Source: a virus. Taken from it: a stretch of DNA of 64,000 bases. The notes beneath the pieces are model-generated. The model made no database searches. It saw only the letters and a list, made by a program, of their open reading frames with translations, and had not been told where the DNA came from. The position numbers were made by a program, and so were the translations under genes. The stretch lies in the IMG/VR virus record IMGVR_UViG_3300028384_000673, positions 47,560 through 111,559 of that record; one strand, 5' to 3'. How positions within the stretch are numbered: the stretch's first letter is position 1; every line of letters starts with the position of its first letter. Positions 6,854 to 12,543 of this stretch are shown piece by piece.

Positions 6854-7426
6854 ATGTTTGTTACACAAACCCCACCCCCGATAGTTTGTCTGGACTGCAC
6901 ACCAAAAGAACAAAAGGTGTTGAAGTTCCTCCAAACACGGGGGATTTCTGATAAGAATGCTCTTGCTGTTGTGCTTGGCAACATCAAGCAGGAGAGTAAT
7001 TTTCAACACAATGTATGTGAAGGTGGTGCAATCGTACCATACGATCAATGTCTTCGTGGTGGATATGGTCTCATTCAATGGACCTCACAGAACAGATATG
7101 ACGGTCTTGCTTACTTTGCTCGTAAATATGCGGGAGATGTCAATACATTTGAGACGCAACTTCGCTACATGGTTAATGAACCTCAGTGGACTAAATTTGA
7201 ACTCGCATTGAAAGGTAGAGGACAAACTGTTCAGTATTATATGAATGAAGCATACTACTGGTTAGGGTGGGGAATCCACGGCAATCGTACCAAGTATGCA
7301 TATGACTACACCAAGAAACTTACCTATGACGTTGAACCTGTTCCCAGTAAAGTATCACCACGCAAGAGTACACAATCACCAGCAGGTATTCGGTTCCCTT
7401 TTGGATTCCGCTCGGCATTTGCTTAG
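6854..7426 (+). CDS. Phage tail lysozyme-like protein
   Basis: In this 190-residue protein, residues about 18-155 resemble the phage tail lysozyme family (Phage_lysozyme2/PF18013-type). It has GNIKQESNF with the probable catalytic Glu47, GGYGLIQWT at about 69-77, and TQLRYMVNEP. It would cleave peptidoglycan, either during infection if virion-bound or at lysis. No signal peptide is visible. The C-terminal tail (residues about 157-190, Pro/Ser/Arg-rich) is encoded by DNA that also encodes the start of the next oxygenase in another frame, so this tail may be shaped by the overlap rather than by lysozyme function. Confidence 0.7.
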   Translation: MFVTQTPPPIVCLDCTPKEQKVLKFLQTRGISDKNALAVVLGNIKQESNFQHNVCEGGAIVPYDQCLRGGYGLIQWTSQNRYDGLAYFARKYAGDVNTFETQLRYMVNEPQWTKFELALKGRGQTVQYYMNEAYYWLGWGIHGNRTKYAYDYTKKLTYDVEPVPSKVSPRKSTQSPAGIRFPFGFRSAFA

Positions 7427-7907
7427 CAATGCTGAGGGTAAGTGGAATTGTTCGGTAGAAACTACACACTTCGACGAGAAAGATGTAGTTGATCCAGTTG
7501 AACTGGGTGAGATACTTGGTCCATATTTGTATCAGTATTTTCCAAGAGATTGTGACATTGATATTGTTAATAGTTGGTTGAATCTCTACAACTCTGGTCA
7601 TGCTCAGGAACCACATCATCATGTGAACTTTCCTGATATGGTGAACTTTTCAGGAGTTGTATTCATTCAGTACGATAAAGAGAAGGATGGAAGGTTCTAC
7701 TTTGAGAATATGAATCTGGATCACACTGTTCTCGGTTACACTCACATTTTCAAGCAGTCACCAGTATTAGAACCAGATATTAGTGAGGGAGATATTATCA
7801 TCTTCCCATCATTTGTACGACATGGTGTTAGATTGCAGAAACATGATACTAATCGTCTCACGCTAAGTTTCAACCTAAGTGTTATGCCACATGACCTGAG
7901 TTTCTAA
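7326..7907 (+). CDS. Putative 2OG-Fe(II) oxygenase (TIGR02466-like), overlapping the lysozyme gene
   Basis: The ATG at 7326 lies 101 nt inside the lysozyme gene. I accept it because residues 4-50 then align by eye with the 4869-5462 oxygenase (LFPVKYHH versus LFPKFYYH, and KWNCSV versus EWNCTL). The 193-residue product has SWLNLYNSGHAQEPHHHVNF (metal ligands), SGVVFIQYD, GDIIIFPSFVRHGV (metal His) and RLTLSFNLS. It closes this operon; a perfect palindrome follows its stop at once. The substrate is unknown. Confidence 0.75.
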   Translation: MTLNLFPVKYHHARVHNHQQVFGSLLDSARHLLSNAEGKWNCSVETTHFDEKDVVDPVELGEILGPYLYQYFPRDCDIDIVNSWLNLYNSGHAQEPHHHVNFPDMVNFSGVVFIQYDKEKDGRFYFENMNLDHTVLGYTHIFKQSPVLEPDISEGDIIIFPSFVRHGVRLQKHDTNRLTLSFNLSVMPHDLSF

Positions 7908-7913
7908 CATCGA

Positions 7914-7937
7914 TGTGCCACAAGTATTAGTGGCACA
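7914..7937. promoter_or_regulatory. Palindrome copy 2 (perfect TGTGCCAC-N8-GTGGCACA)
   Basis: Perfect 8-bp arms separated by 8 nt, 6 nt after the stop of the oxygenase and 6 nt before promoter-like copy 2. It could be a transcript 3'-end hairpin or an operator for a dimeric regulator. No T-run follows it. Confidence 0.6.
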
Positions 7938-7943
7938 GTAAAT

Positions 7944-7975
7944 GAGCACAGCATCCCAAATCGTGTATTGTATAC
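7944..7975 (+). promoter_or_regulatory. Repeated promoter-like element, copy 2
   Basis: AGCACA, 16 nt, then TATTGTATAC in the context AAATCGTGTATTGTATAC. It matches copies 1 and 4 closely over AATCGTGTATTNTATA and stands 19 nt before the ATG at 7994. Confidence 0.6.
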
Positions 7976-7993
7976 ACATTGAGACACAAACCG

Positions 7994-8587
7994 ATGTCCT
8001 TCCTCTCCGAGTTTCTGACTACTTCCTTCCAGAATGTTCGCTCTAAGAAGCGTACTGATCGACTGCACAAAGCACTGCTGAATGAGATCCTGAACGCTAA
8101 TCCTGACCTCGCAGAGTATACTTGGAAGTTTGAATACAAACTGAAAAAAGATGCTTTTGGTGGCACGTTTGATATTGACATCGCAGGATTTGATGCTGAT
8201 GGTGATATTCGTGTTGCTATTCTTGCCAAGGCAATCAACAGCAACGTGAACAAAAATATCAAGAACTACGCAAATACTACCATCGGAGAAGCAGCACGAC
8301 TGTATTATGCTCCTGATTGTAACAGCATCGAAAAGATTCTCTTCGTAAGTGTTCTCCCACGTCTTGCGCCACGATTCAACATTCTGGGAAGAGTTAAGGG
8401 TTTTGATGATGTTCTGAGTGCTAAGAGTCGCACAAAGATCGATGATGTTCTGCAACGTCAATATCATGGCGCTGTTGATACCATTGATCTGTTCTTTGAT
8501 ATTGATAACGTGAAGGAGCAAAAGAGCAAAAAAGACTATCAACAAATCGGTGTGAGCAATCTTACTCCCTGCCCTATGATCTGGTGA
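7994..8587 (+). CDS. Hypothetical protein, possibly restriction-endonuclease-like fold
   Basis: This 197-residue product starts at the ATG at 7994 (the open frame begins at a TTG at 7979, which lies too close to the promoter). It is preceded by its own promoter-like element. Residues about 44-90 (TWKFEYKL, then GTFDIDIAGFDADGDIRVAILAKA) loosely resemble the acidic strand and x-K strand of PD-(D/E)XK nucleases, but the usual Glu-x-Lys is not clear. This is a weak inference. No other domain is seen. As an early-type stand-alone gene it may act on host DNA or metabolism. Confidence 0.6.
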   Translation: MSFLSEFLTTSFQNVRSKKRTDRLHKALLNEILNANPDLAEYTWKFEYKLKKDAFGGTFDIDIAGFDADGDIRVAILAKAINSNVNKNIKNYANTTIGEAARLYYAPDCNSIEKILFVSVLPRLAPRFNILGRVKGFDDVLSAKSRTKIDDVLQRQYHGAVDTIDLFFDIDNVKEQKSKKDYQQIGVSNLTPCPMIW

Positions 8588-8597
8588 CAGTTGGCAA

Positions 8598-8625
8598 GGT
8601 GTCCACTATTCACGCACAGGGCACC
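8598..8625. other. Hairpin GGTGTCC-N14-GGGCACC
   Basis: A 7-bp stem with one G-U pair, 10 nt after the stop of the preceding gene. Its right arm overlaps promoter-like copy 3, which begins at 8614. It occupies the same place as the TGTGCCAC palindromes in the other units but is not the same sequence. Confidence 0.4.
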
Positions 8626-8650
8626 TAAAACCTGTATATTAAAAGAGTCA
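8614..8650 (+). promoter_or_regulatory. Repeated promoter-like element, copy 3
   Basis: GCACA, then CCTGTATATTAAAAGAG followed by TCAAAGGGA, 14 nt before the ATG at 8665. The -10 region differs from the other copies (TATATT), but the leader GAGTCAAAG is the same as in copies 1 and 4. Confidence 0.55.
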
Positions 8651-8664
8651 AAGGGATTCACACC

Positions 8665-8931
8665 ATGCAACTCACAAACTCCGCCACCATTGTTGACTTC
8701 TTCCCTGAGGCATTTGTTGCCGAGTCATGTAACATCAAGGGCATGAAAGTTGTCATCAAACGTTTCACCAAGCGTGTTACTTTCCGTGCTAATGGTGCAA
8801 AATCATACAGCACTATTGTTGCAACTGATGCCAAGAATGAGTGGGCACAGCGTATTGCTAAGGGTGCTGAGGTTACTGACTTCAACACCAACAAAATGCC
8901 TTCTTCTGAGTATATGCCACTGTACTGCTGA
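8665..8931 (+). CDS. Small basic hypothetical protein (88 aa)
   Basis: This 88-residue protein begins MQLTNSATIVDFFPEAF. Its central part is rich in Lys/Arg and beta-prone (MKVVIKRFTKRVTFRANG). It could bind nucleic acid, but no family is recognised. An AAAGGGA ribosome-binding site lies 8 nt upstream, and promoter-like copy 3 precedes it. It leads a unit of four genes ending at 9668. Confidence 0.65.
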   Translation: MQLTNSATIVDFFPEAFVAESCNIKGMKVVIKRFTKRVTFRANGAKSYSTIVATDAKNEWAQRIAKGAEVTDFNTNKMPSSEYMPLYC

Positions 8932-8955
8932 TTCGTTCTCTTAATTAACATCAAC

Positions 8956-9129
8956 ATGCTCAATCCTTACGTCGAAAACTTAGTTGCAATGGGTTACGAT
9001 CGTGCTGACTGTGAGACAGTTGCAGTCGCAGGAGTTGATAAGACTTTCCCACTGAACATCCATGGGAGAGTATATCAAACTCAGGAAGAGTACGATGAAG
9101 CACTTTACGATTTTATCAACGGACAATAA
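8956..9129 (+). CDS. Small acidic hypothetical protein (57 aa)
   Basis: A 57-codon frame starting MLNPYVENLVAMGYDRAD, 24 nt after the previous stop. The composition is acidic with regular helices (EEYDEALYDFI). No function is recognised. Support comes from position, absence of any better frame and protein-like composition. Confidence 0.5.
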   Translation: MLNPYVENLVAMGYDRADCETVAVAGVDKTFPLNIHGRVYQTQEEYDEALYDFINGQ

Positions 9130-9165
9130 ACACAACTATCGACATTTCACTCCTTGACTAACACC

Positions 9166-9354
9166 ATGACTGACAAAATCATTGACCGTGATGCACTCCA
9201 AGACAGCATGATTCAGCAAATGCTGGATGACATGGACATCAAAACTATGATGGCGATGTTGTATGATATGATGGATGAGAGTTATGATAAGTATTCGGTT
9301 GATGAATTGATTGCAGAAGTAGAAGAATACTACCCACATTTGTTAGAGGAATAA
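9166..9354 (+). CDS. Small acidic, methionine-rich protein (62 aa)
   Basis: From the ATG at 9166 the product is a 62-residue, strongly acidic helical protein rich in Met and Asp (for example MLDDMDIKTMMAMLYDMMDE). An upstream TTG at 9154 is possible. Its TAA shares a base with the next ATG (TAATG). Very acidic small phage proteins often bind or inhibit host enzymes, but that is only a general inference. Confidence 0.6.
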   Translation: MTDKIIDRDALQDSMIQQMLDDMDIKTMMAMLYDMMDESYDKYSVDELIAEVEEYYPHLLEE

Positions 9355-9668
9355 TGTCACTTATCAAACAGCATTTACATCAACAACAACGCAACATGGA
9401 TCAACTGATTATCACCAAGGCAGAACGTCGAATAGATGCTGTTGGATATATTGAGGACATTTGGGTAACAAATAGCGACCACGATAGTGATCCCGTGTTT
9501 ATTATTGACAGTTGCGGAACAGGACATCAATACTCCGTATTGTCACGCAAAGGTGATAACTATTGCATTACATATACGGCACAGACTGTATGTGAGTGCA
9601 AGGAATTTATCGAACAATGGATAAACAATGAGATCACACAAGAGATCTTAAATCTTTCTCCTGTGTGA
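9354..9668 (+). CDS. Hypothetical protein (104 aa)
   Basis: This 104-residue protein has a beta-rich centre (YIEDIWVTNSDHDSDPVFIID, with three Cys in the second half: CGTGH, CITYT, CECKEF). A short metal- or DNA-binding fold is conceivable but the Cys spacing fits no motif I know. It starts in a TAATG overlap with the upstream gene and is the last of its unit; promoter-like copy 4 follows. Confidence 0.6.
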   Translation: MSLIKQHLHQQQRNMDQLIITKAERRIDAVGYIEDIWVTNSDHDSDPVFIIDSCGTGHQYSVLSRKGDNYCITYTAQTVCECKEFIEQWINNEITQEILNLSPV

Positions 9669-9694
9669 CAGTTAAACTACCTGCACACGGTGAT

Positions 9695-9734
9695 GGCACA
9701 ACTCCCAAAATCGTGTATTCTATAAGAGTCAAAG
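9695..9734 (+). promoter_or_regulatory. Repeated promoter-like element, copy 4
   Basis: GGCACA, 15 nt, then TATTCTATAAG, followed by GAGTCAAAG. It matches copy 1 almost exactly from TCGTGTATTC to TCAAAG. The preceding TGGCACA equals one arm of the palindrome found at 7914 and 10524. The ATG at 9747 lies 12 nt downstream. Confidence 0.6.
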
Positions 9735-9746
9735 CAACGCACCACA

Positions 9747-9953
9747 ATGGTCTCACTTCTCCAAGATTCTAAGTTCATCGATGCCATTCAATCGATGCAA
9801 TCGTTCGCCTTTGAGATGAATCCTGACATTGATATGTGTTACGATTATGTGTGTGAAATGGCAGGCATTTCCACCTTCGTTGCTGATGGTCCTGCATGGG
9901 ATTTGTTCTATGATATGTGGGAACTTGTGAAGGAAGAAAATGGACTTAATTGA
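9747..9953 (+). CDS. Small hypothetical protein (68 aa)
   Basis: This acidic 68-residue protein begins MVSLLQDSKFIDAIQSM, with Trp, Met and Tyr clustered near the C-terminus (WDLFYDMWELVKEE). It has its own promoter-like element. No family is recognised. It leads a short unit with 9996, 10139 and 10311. Confidence 0.6.
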   Translation: MVSLLQDSKFIDAIQSMQSFAFEMNPDIDMCYDYVCEMAGISTFVADGPAWDLFYDMWELVKEENGLN

Positions 9954-9995
9954 TACTAAACACTACCCACTTTTCGCTGAATTAACTAAACTAAC

Positions 9996-10142
9996 ATGTC
10001 TGGAATCAAAGCAATCGATCAATTCAACAACATCTACGAAAGTGCAAACAACGGAGACACAATCATGCTCCGAGAGTATACCTACTGGGAAGCAGATCAA
10101 TACTTGATCGACGAAGATTCTCTCACTGAGGTAGAAGAATGA
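9996..10142 (+). CDS. Small acidic hypothetical protein (48 aa)
   Basis: A 48-codon frame starting MSGIKAIDQFNNIYES. Its TGA overlaps the next ATG (ATGA at 10139-10142). It is short, but its packing and acidic composition match neighbouring small genes. Function unknown. Confidence 0.45.
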   Translation: MSGIKAIDQFNNIYESANNGDTIMLREYTYWEADQYLIDEDSLTEVEE

Positions 10143-10303
10143 GAATCATACTTTTATTCTTCACTGTTATCGTTGGTAGCATTATTGGTGTTAATGGTAT
10201 CAACGCCATCTCAGATCTTCAAGATCAAAGGCAACAACGTTTCTGCAAACAAGTCTCATCGATATATTCATCTTACGATGAAATGTGTAAAGACTTTCGC
10301 TAA
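10139..10303 (+). CDS. Small membrane-anchored protein (54 aa)
   Basis: A 54-codon frame with an N-terminal hydrophobic segment of about 20 residues (MRIILLFFTVIVGSIIGVNG) followed by a polar tail with two Cys. It looks like a signal anchor or an uncleaved membrane segment, with the tail outside or in the periplasm. It begins in an ATGA overlap with the previous frame and ends 7 nt before the next gene. A longer frame in another phase (from 10173) overlaps it, but I consider that frame's first 46 codons non-coding. Confidence 0.5.
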   Translation: MRIILLFFTVIVGSIIGVNGINAISDLQDQRQQRFCKQVSSIYSSYDEMCKDFR

Positions 10304-10310
10304 TCATTCA

Positions 10311-10511
10311 ATGAAATTCCAAGTCACTTCACTAACACTCAATTTTGAAGATGATGATTTTGAGTGTCCTCCCACCATACAATCTGAGATCTATGAGGAC
10401 ATCATCGGATCATTCTGGGATGCTGCTGATAAAGAAGATTTAATTGAAGAGATTACCACAGTCGCAGGATTTACGGTGAAAGATATTGATTATCGCCACA
10501 TTCTCATTTAA
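10311..10511 (+). CDS. Small hypothetical protein (66 aa)
   Basis: The ATG at 10311 is preferred over the GTG start at 10173, because the upstream part would overlap the membrane-protein frame. The 66-residue product has MKFQVTSLTLNFEDDDFECPP and a helical acidic middle (AADKEDLIEEI), closing with KDIDYRH. I recall very similar proteins from other cyanomyoviruses, but could not check. Function unknown. Confidence 0.6.
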   Translation: MKFQVTSLTLNFEDDDFECPPTIQSEIYEDIIGSFWDAADKEDLIEEITTVAGFTVKDIDYRHILI

Positions 10512-10523
10512 GTAAAGAGAAAT

Positions 10524-10547
10524 TGTGCCAGTGAACTAAGTGGCACA
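10524..10547. promoter_or_regulatory. Palindrome copy 3 (TGTGCCA-N10-TGGCACA)
   Basis: The same 24-bp length and arms as the perfect copy at 7914-7937, with one mismatched inner pair. It lies 12 nt after the 10311 gene's stop and 13 nt before the next promoter-like element. Confidence 0.55.
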
Positions 10548-10560
10548 CAACTGGTAGACC

Positions 10561-10585
10561 TGCACCCCATATGGTCTATTATATG
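10561..10585 (+). promoter_or_regulatory. Promoter-like element, divergent copy 5
   Basis: TGCACC, then GGTCTATTATATG as a -10 region, ahead of the long leader (about 45 nt) of the gene at 10632. It is less similar to copies 1-4 but lies in the same position after the palindrome. The leader contains a GGGGGAGGAAAC purine block at 10592-10603 that resembles a very strong ribosome-binding site but is 28 nt from the ATG. Confidence 0.4.
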
Positions 10586-10631
10586 TTCATCGGGGGAGGA
10601 AACGACCCCAACCAACACTAACTCCACTCTC

Positions 10632-10979
10632 ATGCGTAAGATCGAATCCCAAATGTGTGCCGCTGTTCAGAAGAACATCGACTGGCAGTCTGGCAACACT
10701 AGTGTTCACTTTGATCCTGAAACTGGTGTCTCTGTTGTGCGTCTTCATGGCAACAAGATCGCTGAGGTTTCTGATAACGACATGACCATTTTTGATGGTG
10801 GTTGGCAGACTACCACCACAAAATCACGCCTTAATGCACTTTGCACTGAATTCTGCATTGCTGGTGAAGGTGTTTTCCAGAAAGACTTCACCTGGTTTGT
10901 GCGTAAGTTTGTCGGCAAGATCAACGGACAATCTAAGTTTGTCACCGAATCTTTCGACAACGGTTACATCTTCGCCTGA
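10632..10979 (+). CDS. Conserved-type cyanophage hypothetical protein (115 aa)
   Basis: This 115-residue protein begins MRKIESQMCAAVQKNIDW. It contains GVSVVRLHGNKIAEVSD and FDGGWQTTTTKSRLNAL near the middle, followed by an FTWFVRKF stretch. I recognise this pattern as a protein common in T4-like marine phages, of unknown function. The codon choice is rich in CGT, CTG and AAC, as expected for a well-expressed early gene. It follows a palindrome, a promoter-like element and a long leader. Confidence 0.7.
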   Translation: MRKIESQMCAAVQKNIDWQSGNTSVHFDPETGVSVVRLHGNKIAEVSDNDMTIFDGGWQTTTTKSRLNALCTEFCIAGEGVFQKDFTWFVRKFVGKINGQSKFVTESFDNGYIFA

Positions 10980-10988
10980 TTATTACCA

Positions 10989-11150
10989 ATGCTTAAAGTA
11001 AACATCCAAAAGGTGATTCGTGAAACTGTTGGTAACACCCAACTCACGAAAGAACAAAAACATCAAGTCTTCGAGTATGTGTGTCATGGTTTAATGAAAG
11101 AAGGACGAATCTCCTCTATTCAGTATGAACGCTGGACTAACGCATTTTAA
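10989..11150 (+). CDS. Small hypothetical protein (53 aa)
   Basis: A 53-codon frame, MLKVNIQKVIRETVGN at the start, mostly helical and basic, 9 nt after the previous stop. No family is recognised. Tight spacing supports it as the second gene of this unit. Confidence 0.5.
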   Translation: MLKVNIQKVIRETVGNTQLTKEQKHQVFEYVCHGLMKEGRISSIQYERWTNAF

Positions 11151-11164
11151 TCAAACAAACTCAA

Positions 11165-11299
11165 ATGAAATTCGTCCTCCTCGTTGTTATTGGCATCCTA
11201 ATCTACAATTCTAACGACTCACGATTCTTCATCTCCGATCAACTTAATAATGCAGCAGAAATCATCAGACCACAACCACAATTAAAACTCTCTTATTGA
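11165..11299 (+). CDS. Small membrane protein (44 aa)
   Basis: A 44-codon frame with an N-terminal hydrophobic stretch (MKFVLLVVIGILIYN) and a polar tail, probably an inner-membrane or thylakoid-membrane anchor. It starts 14 nt after the previous gene. It is the second small membrane protein in this cluster (the other is at 10139), and both follow short cytoplasmic-type genes. Confidence 0.5.
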   Translation: MKFVLLVVIGILIYNSNDSRFFISDQLNNAAEIIRPQPQLKLSY

Positions 11300-11367
11300 T
11301 GCCTGTAAGCGTCTACAACGCCCTTAAACATCGAAGACCTACATAGTACACCATCCAAACCATTATT

Positions 11368-11991
11368 ATGGAAGAAACTATCAATCTATCAGACAATCTC
11401 CCTCAACCAGATTTTGAAACTTACGGTCTTTTCATGACCCCAGTTACAAAACTCTCCCTGAAAGATCACGTTGATTCTATTCTTAAATGGATGAGAAATG
11501 AAGACTTCGTAGATATTGGCGAACGTAATGCATTATGTCATAATGTTCAACAAGTAGGCGAAACTAATAAGATCCTCGAAGATCTTCCCGCCCTTAAAGC
11601 ATCATTACTCGAAGCAGCAAGAAAACATAATGAATCAGGTTTGTGCTATGCCTCTAATTTCCAAATCTCAGATTGTTATATCGAACTAGCACATAAAGGC
11701 GCAATCTATGCTCCTCATGAACATTCAAACTGTCTATTCTCTGGCACCCTATTCGTAAACTACAATCCACAATCACACTCCTATCTTAAATTCAAACGTA
11801 ATGTAGTTTCTAACATGTATCCCGTTATGATGCTCCCTTATGAACAAATGACTGCATTCAATCTACAAGAAGCAACTATTCCTTACTCTAATGGTGATGT
11901 AGTCATCTATCCTTCAAACCTTACCCATGGTTATGAATCAAACCCATCAGATGAACGTATTACACTAACATTTAATGTTATTCCCGTGTAA
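11368..11991 (+). CDS. Putative 2OG-Fe(II) oxygenase (TIGR02466-like)
   Basis: This 207-residue protein has the family's C-terminal core: CYIELAHKGAIYAPHEH (metal ligands), SGTLFVNYNP, GDVVIYPSNLTHGY (metal His) and RITLTFNV (2-oxoglutarate Arg). Its N-terminal half is longer than in the 4869 and 7326 proteins, and its codons are noticeably richer in A/T-ending types (CTA, CTT, AAA), which may mean a separate origin. It stands alone, immediately before the origin-like non-coding region. Confidence 0.75.
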   Translation: MEETINLSDNLPQPDFETYGLFMTPVTKLSLKDHVDSILKWMRNEDFVDIGERNALCHNVQQVGETNKILEDLPALKASLLEAARKHNESGLCYASNFQISDCYIELAHKGAIYAPHEHSNCLFSGTLFVNYNPQSHSYLKFKRNVVSNMYPVMMLPYEQMTAFNLQEATIPYSNGDVVIYPSNLTHGYESNPSDERITLTFNVIPV

Positions 11992-12028
11992 TACTTAATC
12001 ACTCACAATCCTACACGCCAACACATCT

Positions 12029-12105
12029 TTTTCCACAATCATGCCTCTTAGTTATCCACAACTCTATAAGAGTTTTCCACAATTAAGAGGCATTTCTGTG
12101 GATAA
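12029..12105. other. DnaA-box cluster with nested inverted repeats (candidate origin)
   Basis: This non-coding DNA contains TTTTCCACA at 12029-12037, the consensus box TTATCCACA at 12052-12060, TTTTCCACA at about 12074-12082 and an inverted consensus box TGTGGATAA at 12097-12105. The second and third boxes lie inside an inverted repeat, GCCTCTTA (12043-12050) and TAAGAGGC (12084-12091), around a smaller one, ACTCT-ATA-AGAGT. Two more boxes lie at 12472-12480 (TTTTCCACA) and 12484-12492 (TATTCCACA) in the next gene. TTATCCACA is the classic bacterial DnaA box, and TTTTCCACA is the form I recall for Synechococcus. Origin function is an inference. Confidence 0.55.
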
Positions 12106-12159
12106 TTAAAATACCTCAATAAACATACCTTTGTGTAAGATAAGGGTGTTTGAAAGAGT

Positions 12160-12167
12160 GATAAATA
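12160..12167 (+). promoter_or_regulatory. Possible late promoter GATAAATA
   Basis: One base from the T4 late promoter TATAAATA, in non-coding DNA about 200 nt before the next gene. It may give a late transcript through the origin-like region; support is the motif alone. Confidence 0.3.
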
Positions 12168-12181
12168 CCCTGATTTGTAGT

Positions 12182-12221
12182 CTATTTGGGTCTATTTGTT
12201 GCTATTTGGGTCTATTTGTTG
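12182..12221. repeat. Perfect 20-bp tandem direct repeat
   Basis: The 20-bp unit CTATTTGGGTCTATTTGTTG occurs twice without a gap. Each unit itself contains two CTATTTG half-repeats, giving four evenly placed CTATTTG words. It lies between the DnaA boxes and the sigma70 promoter, a position that would suit origin iterons. Confidence 0.85.
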
Positions 12222-12294
12222 TTGCCTTGGAGTGTAACCTATCATCGCCTAGTTGTCAACACATAGGAGACACTCAGAAACTGTCACAAACCCC

Positions 12295-12323
12295 TTGACA
12301 TTACTTGCACTTTCATACATAAT
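12295..12323 (+). promoter_or_regulatory. Strong sigma70-type promoter
   Basis: TTGACA, a 17-nt spacer, then CATAAT, 41 nt before the ATG at 12364. This is the best match to a housekeeping bacterial promoter in the window, so host RNA polymerase could use it early in infection. Confidence 0.75.
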
Positions 12324-12363
12324 TACATTGTTCAACTCAGTCACTTTCAACTGACAATCTTCC

Positions 12364-12543
12364 ATGGGTCGCACATACAAACGCAACGATCTGCATAACA
12401 GCAGACGCCCTAAGTCCATCCGAGAAAAGAGACAGTTTTCTGATCGTAAATCATCAGACAAATATGATGATTTTTCCACAGATTATTCCACAAGTAAGTA
12501 CACACAAAAGAACCAACGATTTGACTCCCAAGATTATGAATGA
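12364..12543 (+). CDS. Small very basic protein (59 aa)
   Basis: A 59-codon frame beginning MGRTYKRNDLHNSRRPKSI. The first half is packed with Arg and Lys and the second half with Ser, Asp and Tyr. The charge suggests nucleic-acid or ribosome binding, but no family is assigned. It is the first gene behind the TTGACA-N17-CATAAT promoter. I recall comparable proteins in other cyanomyoviruses. Two DnaA-box-like words lie inside the gene. It overlaps the next gene by 8 nt. Confidence 0.65.
   Translation: MGRTYKRNDLHNSRRPKSIREKRQFSDRKSSDKYDDFSTDYSTSKYTQKNQRFDSQDYE

Noticed and set aside
6742-6951. 69-codon frame bridging 6624 gene and lysozyme gene
   Set aside because: It overlaps both well-supported neighbours out of frame for most of its length and shows no recognisable pattern.
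11299-11346. 15-codon frame (MPVSVYNALKHRRPT) starting in the stop of the 11165 gene
   Set aside because: The ATG overlap is suggestive, but 15 codons are too few to support a gene without conservation data.
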